DNA of 64,000 nucleotides from Pseudomonas sp. MYb185 (GCF_002979975.1 NZ_PCQD01000003.1:1-64000); one strand, 5' to 3'; positions 17,906 through 26,485 are shown, counted from the stretch's first letter. Numbers and translations: made by a program. Notes: generated from the sequence alone by a model not told the origin.

Positions 17906-19073
17906 ACCAGCGCTTCACACGTGCAACCAGGCCATGGTTGCGGATATGCTCCACATAATCACGGTATTCGGCAAACTGCATCAAGTGCCTTTCCTCGGTA
18001 TAGGCTCGTAGAAAATACACCAGGCTGACAAAGCACAAGCCGAGCAGGTTACGCGCCAGCTCATAACCACTGGCAACGCCATAAAAGGGCACCAAATACA
18101 GCCACCAGTACAGGTTTTTGGATAAATAGGCTGGATGCCTGACCCAGCGATAGGGTCCCGTATTGACCAGGCCCCGCCAGCTCAGATTGGCGAAGCGCAG
18201 ACCAAAATGCAGGGTAGATAGCCAGTACACCAACCAGGTCAGCGTTATCGCTGCGGACCAGAACCAGAACAGGGATTGCTCCAGCTGTAGCCAGTCAGTC
18301 CAGACCAACTCATTAGTCTGCTGCTTGATCTGTTGAAAGACCCAGATCAGCGGCGGATAGCACAACAAACATACCAGCCAGCCGCTCCAGCTTTTATCGG
18401 TACTGATTACCGCATTGCCCAGTATGCGACTGGCAAACAGATAACCTGCTGTGGCAACCAGCAGATCAATGGCCAGGCCATACATGTACAAGCCGCTGAT
18501 CAGAGTGGCGGGCTTCAATGACCAACGAAAAGCCAATAGACTCTCGGTTGCCATCATCAGCCAGGAATACATCAGCGGGATAAAGATCAGCTTGACCAGC
18601 CAGGCCAGCAACAGCTCTTTCTGCTCAGCCCATTGCCAGCTGCGTTGACGCAAAACAAACTGCCCGAGACGGGCATAGCCATCACAGCCTGCAGGCGCAA
18701 TGGACTCTGCCCAGCGCACGTAATAGGGCGCACAAACCAGCAACAGAGGCACAAACAGGAGATAGTCCAGATTAAAAGTAGTCGCAGACCAATTGCCAAA
18801 CAGCTGACCCATCAAGGTTGAAAATACAATCAACGCCAATAGACAAAGGCGCACGGCCAGCACCTTAGCCTTCAGTTCGCCAGCCTCACCTGCCAGCTCA
18901 GGTAACGGGCGCAAAGCCCTGGTGCAATACCCATGGGCAACAAGGCCAGCAGCAAAAGCCAGCATTACAATCAACCTGGCAATCCACCAATGCCATGTAT
19001 CGGCAAGTTCCAGACCACCAGCCAACAATATCAACAGGGAGTAGCAACAAAGGGCTACGATGGAAAAAAACAT
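17889..19073 (-). CDS. Polytopic membrane protein with ICMT/PEMT-type methyltransferase C terminus
   Basis: 394 residues with about ten hydrophobic helices. The C-terminal part carries the isoprenylcysteine carboxyl methyltransferase-like core NTGPYRWVRHPAYLSKNL and the later RAYTEERHL segment, which bind S-adenosylmethionine and a lipid-like acceptor in that family. The substrate is unknown. It lies directly downstream of the pilin gene after a terminator and upstream of the serine hydrolase, in an AT-rich patch. In other Pseudomonas, genes just after pilA often modify or assist the pilin; whether that holds here is inference. Confidence 0.68.
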   Translation of the reverse strand: MFFSIVALCCYSLLILLAGGLELADTWHWWIARLIVMLAFAAGLVAHGYCTRALRPLPELAGEAGELKAKVLAVRLCLLALIVFSTLMGQLFGNWSATTFNLDYLLFVPLLLVCAPYYVRWAESIAPAGCDGYARLGQFVLRQRSWQWAEQKELLLAWLVKLIFIPLMYSWLMMATESLLAFRWSLKPATLISGLYMYGLAIDLLVATAGYLFASRILGNAVISTDKSWSGWLVCLLCYPPLIWVFQQIKQQTNELVWTDWLQLEQSLFWFWSAAITLTWLVYWLSTLHFGLRFANLSWRGLVNTGPYRWVRHPAYLSKNLYWWLYLVPFYGVASGYELARNLLGLCFVSLVYFLRAYTEERHLMQFAEYRDYVEHIRNHGLVARVKRWCGLHV

Positions 19074-19112
19074 GTTGTATATCCGCAGTGGAGCCAGAAC
19101 AGGTGCTATAAA

Positions 19113-19144
19113 AGAAAACGCCCCGCAGGTGCAGGGCGTTTTTT
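19113..19144 (-). terminator. Terminator after pilA
   Basis: A 7-bp stem AACGCCC / GGGCGTT with a 10-nt loop is flanked by T-rich tracts on both strands. It lies 17 bases after the pilin stop and before the downstream membrane-protein gene, limiting readthrough from the strong pilin promoter. Confidence 0.85.
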
Positions 19145-19160
19145 ATCCATATTCAGGATA

Positions 19161-19637
19161 TTAGCCGCCAGTAGAACCACCACCTGCAGCGCGGCACTCT
19201 GCTGGACGATACTTAGTTGCCAAAGTACCGGTTGTGCAAGCCCAAGAAATCGCTGTTGTAGGGATAGTCCCAGCAGCTAAAGCACTACCGCCACTAGACG
19301 TGGGCACAAAAATAATTGTACCGCCACCAGCTTTAGCTGTTGTAGTAAGAGTAATTTGACCATTAGTCCCGTTCACTGCAACGCTTGTAACATTATCAGT
19401 AGCAGCTTCACTATCAATACCAGGCCCTGACGCCCCGACTGAAAGATCACTATTTCCGTTCACAGCATTTTCTGCAACTACCGTTTTCAACGCAGCAGCA
19501 AACCCCATAGCTTCAGAAACCCGCGCACGAACGGTATAATCCTGATAAGCCGGCAACGCAATCGCAGCCAAAATACCAATAATCGCCACGACGATCATCA
19601 GTTCAATAAGGGTAAAGCCCTTCTGCATGCTCTTCAT
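19161..19637 (-). CDS. pilA: Type IV major pilin PilA
   Basis: A 158-residue prepilin. The short leader MKSMQKG is cut by PilD before Phe8, giving the classical N-methylated [13 protein letters not shown] helix with Glu5 of the mature protein. The C-terminal disulfide loop is formed by C134 and C148, followed by a Gly-rich tail with one Ser. ATG 19637 has GGAG 8 bases upstream. A sigma-54 promoter lies 72-87 bases upstream. pilB, pilC and pilD are not adjacent, unlike in P. aeruginosa, so the assembly genes must be elsewhere. Confidence 0.93.
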   Translation of the reverse strand: MKSMQKGFTLIELMIVVAIIGILAAIALPAYQDYTVRARVSEAMGFAAALKTVVAENAVNGNSDLSVGASGPGIDSEAATDNVTSVAVNGTNGQITLTTTAKAGGGTIIFVPTSSGGSALAAGTIPTTAISWACTTGTLATKYRPAECRAAGGGSTGG

Positions 19638-19708
19638 TTTGTTTCTCCATAATTGAAGTTCAGGCCCGGTTTCAGGTGGTCCGTCACCGGTATACCTACA
19701 GGGACTGG

Positions 19709-19724
19709 AGCAACTTGTATGCCA
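19709..19724 (-). promoter_or_regulatory. Sigma-54 promoter of pilA
   Basis: On the minus strand the sequence reads TGGCATACAAGTTGCT, matching the -24/-12 consensus TGGCAC-N5-TTGCW at all but one position. The transcript would start near 19697, giving a leader of about 60 bases. This is the arrangement known for pilA in Pseudomonas, where PilR activates RpoN. Confidence 0.85.
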
Positions 19725-19911
19725 ACGCAAAATTCGTTCTGGCGCTGAAAAGAAAAACATGGCCGACTCATCAATAAAATTGGCTGCTGTAACCTTTGCG
19801 GCTCAGGCTTTTCAGGGGTTATCTGTCTTCTGGCACTACCCTTGCCTAGTTATATCAAGGGCATTCATTTTTTGGGTTCTGGCAACAATGACAGCTGTTC
19901 CAATCCGGGAA

Positions 19912-20025
19912 TGTCACACTTCCGGTATGACAAAACATCCAGCTGTCACACTCCGAGTGTGACAAACCCGGAAATGTCACACCACAAGTACGACATGGTA
20001 CCGGTGTCACAGCTGGGTAATGTTA
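19912..20025. repeat. Array of four palindromic units with 30-32 bp period
   Basis: Units begin with TGTCAC at 19912, 19944, 19975 and 20005 and close with TGACA-like arms. The second is a perfect palindrome, TGTCACAC-TCCGA-GTGTGACA; the others are degenerate versions. The spacing of 32, 31 and 30 bases equals about three DNA turns, so bound proteins would sit on the same face. The array ends about 30 bases before the HTH gene start and probably is an operator. Confidence 0.75.
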
Positions 20026-20056
20026 GAATACAAATCAACCGTTCTGGAGAGGGCAC

Positions 20057-20197
20057 ATGCACACCAAGCCGGCCATTACCATAGACACAGCAGCAGCACT
20101 CATGAAAGTGTCCAAACGCACTCTCTGGCGCCATTTGCGCGAGGGCAAGCTCAGTCGGCAGGAGGCAGGAGGCAGGAGGCAGGAGGCAGGACAATGA
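20057..20197 (+). CDS. Short HTH protein, frame ended by a heptamer repeat
   Basis: 46 residues. It begins MHTKPAITIDTAAALMKVSKRTLWRH, a helix-turn-helix of the excisionase/MerR-like kind, and then runs into the GGCAGGA repeat, giving a low-complexity end and a TGA that overlaps the next start (ATGA). GGAGAGG lies 5 bases before ATG 20057. The next frame continues the pattern expected of a longer two-domain protein (HTH plus Sel1-like repeats), so this looks like one gene split by repeat length. Six or three repeat copies would fuse them. DNA-binding function is inferred. Confidence 0.6.
   Translation: MHTKPAITIDTAAALMKVSKRTLWRHLREGKLSRQEAGGRRQEAGQ
20157..20191. repeat. Five tandem copies of the heptamer GGCAGGA
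   Basis: Five perfect copies sit between the HTH frame and the Sel1-like frame. Because 7 is not a multiple of 3, each gain or loss shifts the frame. The repeat also contains AGGAGG just before ATG 20194, so it doubles as a ribosome-binding site. This is the structure of a slipped-strand phase-variable locus. Confidence 0.9.
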
Positions 20198-20553
20198 TCC
20201 TGATTGAGGAGGTGGCTGACCAGTTTTTTTTCAAACTGATGCCCGGTAATGGCGACCCGGATACCGATGACTATGCCCTGCTGGCCCTGGCTGACCAGGG
20301 CGACAGCAATGCGCAGAACGATCTGGCTCTGTTATTCCTGGAGCAGGAGTTCTACGACTTTGCCTTGCACTACTTCCACCTGGCCATTGCCCAGAACCAT
20401 GCCGACGCCATGCACTACCTGAGCAGCATGTATGAGAAAGGTACTGGCGTTGAGCAATGCTCGGAAACAGCCTTGATCTGGCGTACAAAGGCAGCCGCCT
20501 TCGGCCAACAGATTGCCCGCAGGGAGGTGCTCGGGCCACACGGGGCAATCTGA
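20194..20553 (+). CDS. Sel1/TPR-like repeat protein, second half of the split HTH gene
   Basis: 119 residues from ATG 20194. Two Sel1-like repeats are visible (ALADQGDSNAQNDLALLFLE and AIAQNHADAMHYLSSMYEKGTGV), a fold used for protein-protein contacts. The start overlaps the HTH stop, and the upstream repeat supplies AGGAGG at good spacing, so it may be made separately by coupled translation. If the repeat changes to six or three copies the two frames join into one protein of about 165 residues. Role unknown; the position beside pilA suggests a regulatory link, which is inference. Confidence 0.65.
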   Translation: MILIEEVADQFFFKLMPGNGDPDTDDYALLALADQGDSNAQNDLALLFLEQEFYDFALHYFHLAIAQNHADAMHYLSSMYEKGTGVEQCSETALIWRTKAAAFGQQIARREVLGPHGAI

Positions 20554-20600
20554 CCCGAAGGCGAAGGATTCACCGGCCACTCCGAGTCAGCCGGAACCCT

Positions 20601-20626
20601 GGATCCTCGGCCTGCGCCGAGGATGA
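20601..20626. repeat. Small palindromic repeat (GGATCCTCGG type)
   Basis: ATCCTCGGC-CTGC-GCCGAGGAT followed by GACGG. The same architecture, ATCCTTCGC-CTGC-GCGAAGGAT plus GACGG, recurs at 63740-63768, so this is a dispersed REP-like element. It follows the Sel1-like gene. Confidence 0.6.
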
Positions 20627-20647
20627 CGGTGTTGGTGCCATTCGTAC

Positions 20648-20688
20648 CAGGTACATTTCCCCGGAAGTAAAGGTCAGGTACATTTCCC
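20648..20688. repeat. Direct repeat CAGGTACATTTCCC, two copies
   Basis: The same 14 bases occur at 20648-20661 and 20675-20688, 27 bases apart. Repeated short blocks like this occur at the ends of some IS21-type elements, but no transposase is present; it may be a solo end or chance. Confidence 0.3.
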
Positions 20689-20825
20689 GCATAACATCCC
20701 GTAGCAATTCCTCCCCCCGCCTCATCTTCCAATCGACCTGCGGTCATGTCAGTTTGCAGCAAGTCATTCATACTCAGGCGGCAAGCTCCTGATGTTTCCC
20801 GCTGTCTCCATAGAGGTTCCGGTTC

Positions 20826-22016
20826 ATGTGGTACAACGGTCTACTTGATCCTTCCGGCTGGCAATTGCTGGCCATTATCCTGATGCTGACGCATATCACC
20901 ATCGTCGCTGTGACGGTGTATCTGCATCGTTATTCGGCACATCGCTCGCTGGAGCTGCATCCGGCGCTGAAGCATTTCTTCCGTTTCTGGCTGTGGCTGA
21001 CGACCAGCATGAACACCCGGGAGTGGACCGCCATTCATCGCAAGCATCACGCCAAGTGCGAGACGCCGGAGGATCCCCACAGTCCGGTACAGAAGGGCCT
21101 GGCCACCGTGCTGTGCAAGGGCGCGGAGCTGTATATGGCGGAGGCGAAGAACGAGGAAACGCTGCGCATCTATGGCAAGAACTGCCCCGATGACTGGGTC
21201 GAACGCAATCTGTATGGGCGTTATCGCAATACCGGCATCGTGCTCATGCTGTTGATCAATCTGGCACTGTTCGGCGTGCTGGGGCTGACCGTGTGGGCAA
21301 TACAGATGATCTGGATTCCGCTGTGGGCTGCCGGCGTGGTGAATGGCCTGGGGCATGCGGTGGGCTACCGCAACTTCGAGTGCAAGGATGCGGCGACCAA
21401 TATTGTGCCCTGGGGCATTCTGATCGGCGGTGAAGAGCTGCACAACAACCACCATACCTATCCGAACTCGGCCAAGCTGTCGGTGAAGACCTGGGAGTTC
21501 GATATCGGCTGGATGTGGATTCGTCTGTTCAGCCTGCTGCGGTTGGCGAAGGTGCGCCGTGTCGCGCCTGTGCCGCATCGTATCGAGGGCAAGCAGACAC
21601 TGGATCTGGATACCGCCCGGGCGATCCTGAACAACCGCTTCCAGATCATGGCGCAGTATCGCAAGACCGTCATCCAGCCACTGGTCCGGCTGGAGATGCA
21701 GCGGGTGGACGACTCTGTGCGCCATCTGTTCCGCCGTGCCAAGCGTCTGCTGAGCAAGGAAACCAGTCTGCTGGCACCGCAGCAGGAGGCCAGGATCCAG
21801 AGCATTCTGGAACAGAGCCAGTCGCTGCGCATCATCTATGAGAAGCGGCTGGCGCTGCAGCAGATCTGGAACCGCACCAGCAGCAATGGCCATGACATGG
21901 CGAATGCCTTGAAGGACTGGTGCACCCAGGCCGAGGCCACCCGCATCCGCGTGCTGGAGGATTTCGCCGCGCATCTGCGTACCTATACCCTGCAGCCGGC
22001 ACTCTCCTCCCACTGA
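20826..22016 (+). CDS. desB: Fatty acid delta-9 desaturase, DesB-like
   Basis: 396 residues, membrane di-iron desaturase. The three histidine boxes are visible: HRYSAHR near residue 34, HRKHH near 70 and HNNHH near 203, with hydrophobic pairs between. The length and the long charged C-terminal part match P. aeruginosa DesB, an inducible acyl-CoA delta-9 desaturase controlled by DesT there. It introduces a double bond into saturated acyl chains to adjust membrane fluidity. ATG 20826 is preceded by GAGG. No DesT regulator or DesC reductase lies next to it, and a hairpin terminator follows. Confidence 0.85.
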   Translation: MWYNGLLDPSGWQLLAIILMLTHITIVAVTVYLHRYSAHRSLELHPALKHFFRFWLWLTTSMNTREWTAIHRKHHAKCETPEDPHSPVQKGLATVLCKGAELYMAEAKNEETLRIYGKNCPDDWVERNLYGRYRNTGIVLMLLINLALFGVLGLTVWAIQMIWIPLWAAGVVNGLGHAVGYRNFECKDAATNIVPWGILIGGEELHNNHHTYPNSAKLSVKTWEFDIGWMWIRLFSLLRLAKVRRVAPVPHRIEGKQTLDLDTARAILNNRFQIMAQYRKTVIQPLVRLEMQRVDDSVRHLFRRAKRLLSKETSLLAPQQEARIQSILEQSQSLRIIYEKRLALQQIWNRTSSNGHDMANALKDWCTQAEATRIRVLEDFAAHLRTYTLQPALSSH

Positions 22017-22022
22017 TACCCA

Positions 22023-22054
22023 AGCCCGCTGCGAATGCCGCTGCGGGCTGCTTT
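22023..22054 (+). terminator. Hairpin terminator after the desaturase gene
   Basis: AGCCCGC ... GCGGGCT forms a 7-bp stem followed by GCTTTC, starting 7 bases after the stop. The T run is short. Confidence 0.6.
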
Positions 22055-22205
22055 CAGCCGCTCCCGCCTCGCTAGCCAGTTGACCGCCCTGCACTATACT
22101 GCAGTGGAATAACGCCGTTGTGCTCCCATTCCATAAAGCGTAACGCGCCATTGGCGCGCCGCCTCGGGCACAGCCTCTCGCCTGACCAGCAACGAGGACT
22201 TTCCT

Positions 22206-22634
22206 GTGACTGCAACCGTAGTGAGAACCTATCCAGGCGCGCTGCACCCGCTGCATGCGGTATTGCTCGCCGGCACCATTCCGCTGTTTCTCGGCGCTCT
22301 GCTCAGCGATATCGCCTACGCCTCCAGCTACCAGATACAGTGGAGCAACTTCGCTTCCTGGCTGATTGCCGGAGCGCTGGTTTTCTGCGGCCTGGCAGTG
22401 TTGTGCGCCATCGCCGGTCTGGCCCGCACCGAACGCCGGCATGGGCGCCCTCTCCTGTATCTTGTTCTGCTGGTGGCCACCTGGATACTCGGCTTCATCA
22501 ATGCCCTGGTACATGCAAAGGACGCCTGGGCGATCATGCCCGCCGCCCTGATCCTGTCGGTAATCGTGATGGTGCTGGCCTGCGCCGCTACCTGGGTCGG
22601 CTTCTGCAGCGTGCATGTGGGAGGTAGAGAATGA
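22206..22634 (+). CDS. DUF2231-type membrane protein
   Basis: 142 residues with four transmembrane helices, beginning from GTG with GAGGA 9 bases upstream. The N terminus (YPGALHPLHAVLLAGTIPLFLGALLSD) fits DUF2231. Function is unknown; such proteins often pair with sorbosone-dehydrogenase-like lipoproteins, as here, where the stop overlaps the next start by four bases. I infer a joint membrane-associated redox role. Confidence 0.72.
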   Translation: MTATVVRTYPGALHPLHAVLLAGTIPLFLGALLSDIAYASSYQIQWSNFASWLIAGALVFCGLAVLCAIAGLARTERRHGRPLLYLVLLVATWILGFINALVHAKDAWAIMPAALILSVIVMVLACAATWVGFCSVHVGGRE

Positions 22635-23920
22635 AGACTGCCAACCTCCTGTCGATCATCGCCGTCTCCGTCGTGCTGGCGGCCTGCGGTGACTCCGAGC
22701 CGAAGCAACTCTACGGTGCCAACCCCGACCTTCCGGATATGCAACGCGGCCTGCTGCCGAGCATGACCATCGCCAAACCAGCCGAGTGGGGTGATCAACT
22801 GCCACAGGTGCCACCGAATTACACGGTCACCGCCATCGCCACCGACCTGAAGATTCCACGCCAGACGCTGGTGCTGCCCAATGGCGATATTCTGGTGGCC
22901 GAAGGCAGGGGCGGCAACGCAGCCAAGCTCAAGCCCAAGGACGTGATCGCCGGCAAGATCAAGGCCAAGGGCAATACCACGGTCGAAAGCGGCAATCGCC
23001 TGACACTGCTGCGTGACAGCGATGGCGATGGCGTCTATGAAGAGCAGACGGTTTTCGCAGAGGATCTCAACGCGCCCTATGGGCTGGCCCTGATCGACAA
23101 CAATCTGTATGTCGCCAACCAGGATGCCCTGGTACGTTTTGATTACGAGGAAGGCCAGACCCGCGCCAATGGCCCACCAGACAAGGTCACCGACCTGCCA
23201 TCGGCCATCAATCATCACTGGACCAAGGCGATGACCGCCAGCGCCGATGGACGCTACCTGTATGTCGGTATCGGCTCCAACAGCAATATCACCGAACGCG
23301 GCATGGAAGCGGAGGTCGATCGGGCCCTGGTGTGGCAGATAGATCCGTTGACCGGTACCTACAAACCCTATGCCACCGGGCTGCGCAACCCTACGGCGCT
23401 GGCCGTCCAGCCGGGTACCGGTCAATTGTGGGCAGTGGTCAATGAGCGCGACGAACTGGGACCGGACCTGGTGCCCGATTACCTGACCTCGGTGCGCGAG
23501 GGTGGCTTCTACGGATGGCCATACGCCTATTGGGGGCAGAATGTGGACCCGCGGGTCAAACCGCAGGACCCTGACAAGGTAGCCACGTCGATCACACCCG
23601 ACTACAGCCTGGGTTCCCACGTCGCCGCACTGGGCCTGGATTTCTCCACCCCGGCGATGGGAGCGGATTTCGCCGACGGCGTGTTCGTTGGTGAGCATGG
23701 CAGCTGGAACCGCAAGGAGCCGGTCGGCTACAAGGTGGTGTTCGTGCCGTTCAGCAATGGCCGACCCACTGGGGAGCCGATTGACTTCCTCTATGGCTTT
23801 CGTGGCGAAGATGGCAAGACCCGTGGGCGACCGGTCGGCGTGACCGTGGACCCGAGTGGTGCGCTGATCGTCGCCGATGACCTGGCCAATACCATATGGC
23901 GGGTAACTCCCGGCCAGTGA
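22631..23920 (+). CDS. Sorbosone/PQQ-type sugar dehydrogenase-like lipoprotein
   Basis: 429 residues: a lipoprotein signal with lipobox VLAAC (Cys18), then a six-bladed beta-propeller of the soluble glucose/sorbosone dehydrogenase family. Family marks are GDILVAEGRGG, the Ca-site-like DSDGDGVYEE, GLRNPTALAVQPGTGQLW and VNERDELG, with GEHGSWNR near residue 356. Related enzymes oxidise aldoses or aldehydes with PQQ; the substrate here is unknown. ATG overlaps the DUF2231 stop (ATGA), so the two are coupled. Confidence 0.85.
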   Translation: MKTANLLSIIAVSVVLAACGDSEPKQLYGANPDLPDMQRGLLPSMTIAKPAEWGDQLPQVPPNYTVTAIATDLKIPRQTLVLPNGDILVAEGRGGNAAKLKPKDVIAGKIKAKGNTTVESGNRLTLLRDSDGDGVYEEQTVFAEDLNAPYGLALIDNNLYVANQDALVRFDYEEGQTRANGPPDKVTDLPSAINHHWTKAMTASADGRYLYVGIGSNSNITERGMEAEVDRALVWQIDPLTGTYKPYATGLRNPTALAVQPGTGQLWAVVNERDELGPDLVPDYLTSVREGGFYGWPYAYWGQNVDPRVKPQDPDKVATSITPDYSLGSHVAALGLDFSTPAMGADFADGVFVGEHGSWNRKEPVGYKVVFVPFSNGRPTGEPIDFLYGFRGEDGKTRGRPVGVTVDPSGALIVADDLANTIWRVTPGQ

Positions 23921-24013
23921 CGAGCGGTGGGCCCAAAGCCAGCAGATGGGTCGCTTTACCGGGCGCCAGGGTTTATCCTTGGCGCTCTGTCATGACTTCA
24001 ATGGTTGCAACGG

Positions 24014-24907
24014 ATGCGTACCTACCTCATGGGGATTGCCCTGCTGCTGGCCAGCCCGGCCCTGCTGGGCTCGACGATCTACAAATACACTGATGCCAAC
24101 GGTGTGGTCACCTACACCGACCAGCGCGTCCAGGGCGCCAAGGTCTTCGTGTTCAGCGACAATATGGTCGAGAACAACGACCGCCAGGTCTATGTCACGA
24201 CGCGCGAGCACGCCGGCGGCGACACCCTGGTGGTGAAGAACGATCTGTATGCCCCGGTCGAAGTCGAGCTGGAAATCACCTCTGCCGAACATGTGCTCGG
24301 CGTACCCGCAAAACCGGTACGTTGGGTACTGCCACCCCGCGGCCAGATTCGCCTGCTGACTCTGGTCCCGGACGGCAAGGGCACTCCCCGCTACCAACAC
24401 AGGCTGCGCTACGCCCTGGGCGACCCGCGTTCCGAGCACAGTCCCCTGGCCTACCCACTACCCTGGCGCGGCGGCCCCTTCCGCATGACCCAGGGTCCGG
24501 GTGGACGCTACAGCCATACCGGACCGAAAGGTCGTTACGCCGTGGATATCGCCATGCCGGTCGGCACTCCGATCGTCGCCGCCCGCGGCGGGCTGGTGGT
24601 CAAGACCGAGAACCAGCAGAGTGGCCGCGGCACCAACCCCGCCGGCAACTTCGTGCGGGTGCTGCATGATGACGGCACCATGGGCGTCTACCTGCACCTG
24701 AAGCAGGGTTCGGTCAATGTCCGTGAAGGGCAGCGGGTCAGGGACGGTGAGCTGCTGGCATTGTCGGGCAATACAGGCAACAGCACCGGGCCACACCTGC
24801 ACTTCGTGGTGCAGAAGAATGTCGGCCTGAACACCGTGTCCATTCCCTTTGAGTTTTCCCAGCCCGTGAACAGCATGCCCAACTTTGCGGTGGGTGGGGA
24901 GCGCTGA
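24014..24907 (+). CDS. M23 family metallopeptidase with N-terminal DUF4124 domain
   Basis: 297 residues: signal peptide (1-19), a DUF4124 motif (STIYKYTDANGVVTYTD), a beta-rich middle and a C-terminal LytM/M23 peptidase. The zinc ligands are visible as SHTGPKGRYAVD (H-x6-D type) and GPHLHF. It probably cuts peptidoglycan cross-bridges in the periplasm or activates an amidase. ATG 24014 follows the signal-peptide logic; a TTG nine bases upstream is also in frame. Confidence 0.86.
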   Translation: MRTYLMGIALLLASPALLGSTIYKYTDANGVVTYTDQRVQGAKVFVFSDNMVENNDRQVYVTTREHAGGDTLVVKNDLYAPVEVELEITSAEHVLGVPAKPVRWVLPPRGQIRLLTLVPDGKGTPRYQHRLRYALGDPRSEHSPLAYPLPWRGGPFRMTQGPGGRYSHTGPKGRYAVDIAMPVGTPIVAARGGLVVKTENQQSGRGTNPAGNFVRVLHDDGTMGVYLHLKQGSVNVREGQRVRDGELLALSGNTGNSTGPHLHFVVQKNVGLNTVSIPFEFSQPVNSMPNFAVGGER

Positions 24908-25030
24908 TTTAAGGCGCTGTCGTTGCGGTAACCGTCAAGGAAAGGGGGCGAGCCACAAAGAAAACAACGGGATACGTCACCTGCAAGGAAGTAGCGCAGG
25001 TGACGAAGTGCCATTGACCATACCCTCCCA

Positions 25031-26485
25031 TTAATTCGGGGTGCGCTGTACTCGGACCAGCATCATCAACAACATGCAAACCAACAGCGCTGCGCCCAAG
25101 TTGTAGAGCATCCCTGCAACAAAGGCCGAAGCGTACTGGCCTACCTGCCCTACCACACCATCACTGGCCGCCAATGCCGTACTGAACAGGATGCCCACCA
25201 CGGCTACTCCCAGTGCGGCACCAACTTGTTGCACGGTCGAGATTACGCCCGAGGCCATGCCGGCCTGCGCTTCTTCCACGAACCCCAGCACCAGGTTCAG
25301 CAGCGGTGTCATGATGAGGCCCTGTCCCACCCCGACCACAACCAACACAGCTATCAGCCGCGTTGGCACCAGTTCTGCACCTGCCATCTGCACCTGTATA
25401 ATCAGCAGCCCAACCGAGATGGCATAAACCAGCGCACCCGCCACGATGGCATTAGTGCCCCAGCGAGCAACCAAACGCGGTGCAGCCAGTGAGGCTGCTA
25501 CGAAACCCACGCTGCAAGGTGCAAAGATACTGCCCGCCACGAAGGGATCAAGTCCCAGACCAGACTGCAGCAACAATGCAAAGCATAGAAAGAAGGAGCT
25601 GGATGTGGAATAGATCAGCAGTACCAACAGCGCGCCTACCGAAAATCGGCGCTGCCCCATCAAACGCATATCCACCAATGGAAGAAAACCTGACTGTCGC
25701 CTTGTCTCCTGCTGGCGATAGAAAGTCACCAGAAACAGAACTGACGCTACCAGCCCCCACAGACTCCAGGCGGGCCAGTCCTGTCCCGGCCCTTCAATCA
25801 AGAGCACCAGAAGCAAGGTCAGCCCAGCACTCACCAGCAGAACGCCTGGCCAGTCCAAGGCCGAATGCTGCGGTGCCCTGGATTCGGGAATGTAGCGTGC
25901 TGCCGCAATGGCAAACAAACCGATCGGCACATTGATCAGAAAGATGTTGCGCCATCCCAGCCCGAACAGATCTGCATGCACTAACCATCCACCCAGCACT
26001 TGGCCGGCGATAGCGGCCAAGCCCAGCGTCATGCCCAGCAATCCGAAAGCACGTCGGCTATCGTTGCCATCAAAGTTGACTCGAATGGAGGCATAAACCT
26101 GGGGGAACAGCAAGGCGGCTGCCAGCCCTTGCAATACCCTCGCGCCGATCAAGAAGCCGGCAGTAGGTGCAAGTCCACATAACGCCGAGGCCAGCGTGAA
26201 TCCGGCGATACCGATGACGAACAGACGACGGCGTCCGAATAGATCACCCAACCGGCCTCCGGTGATCAACAGTACCCCGAAGGCCAGCTCGTAGCCGGCC
26301 ACAATGAAGCCGATCTGCGCAAAGCTGGCCCCCAGGTCGGCTTGCATGCTAGGGATGGCCACATTGACCACGAACAGATCGAAGATCGTGACAAAGCCCG
26401 CCAACAAAAGCACGGACAAGCCGAGCCAGGGTGGGCCACTGACGGCGTGCGCTGGCAACGCCGGAGAACAGGTATTTGAGTTCAT
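25031..26485 (-). CDS. MFS drug-efflux transporter (DHA2 type, 14 TM)
   Basis: 484 residues and 14 predicted helices. Motif A is GGRLGDLFGRRRLF near residue 75 and the antiporter motif region VLGGWLV follows, typical of the proton-driven DHA2 (EmrB-like) efflux family. The substrate is unknown. I chose ATG 26485 (GGA 8 bases upstream); the frame can start as early as 26536, but that leaves almost no room for the shared promoter with the divergent regulator at 26585, which very likely controls it. Confidence 0.85.
   Translation of the reverse strand: MNSNTCSPALPAHAVSGPPWLGLSVLLLAGFVTIFDLFVVNVAIPSMQADLGASFAQIGFIVAGYELAFGVLLITGGRLGDLFGRRRLFVIGIAGFTLASALCGLAPTAGFLIGARVLQGLAAALLFPQVYASIRVNFDGNDSRRAFGLLGMTLGLAAIAGQVLGGWLVHADLFGLGWRNIFLINVPIGLFAIAAARYIPESRAPQHSALDWPGVLLVSAGLTLLLVLLIEGPGQDWPAWSLWGLVASVLFLVTFYRQQETRRQSGFLPLVDMRLMGQRRFSVGALLVLLIYSTSSSFFLCFALLLQSGLGLDPFVAGSIFAPCSVGFVAASLAAPRLVARWGTNAIVAGALVYAISVGLLIIQVQMAGAELVPTRLIAVLVVVGVGQGLIMTPLLNLVLGFVEEAQAGMASGVISTVQQVGAALGVAVVGILFSTALAASDGVVGQVGQYASAFVAGMLYNLGAALLVCMLLMMLVRVQRTPN

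Larger units (their letters stand above)
19638..20056. other. Intergenic region between pilA and the HTH gene
   Basis: About 420 bases without a gene. It holds the sigma-54 promoter of pilA at the left and a four-unit palindrome array at the right, listed separately. Between them (about 19725-19900) I see nothing I can name. Confidence 0.6.

Noticed and set aside
19912-20025. Regularly spaced repeats taken as a CRISPR array
   Set aside because: The period is only about 31 bases including the repeat, the units are palindromic and degenerate, there is no room for spacers, and no cas gene is present. Operator array fits better.
20648-20688. CAGGTACATTTCCC repeats as an insertion sequence
   Set aside because: No transposase or matching far end is present; kept only as a low-confidence repeat.
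22080-22100. TTGACC and TATACT as a promoter before the DUF2231 gene
   Set aside because: Spacing is only 9 bases.
20841-22616. Long open frame antisense to the desaturase gene
   Set aside because: It is the shadow of a GC-rich gene on the other strand; the plus-strand protein has all three desaturase histidine boxes.
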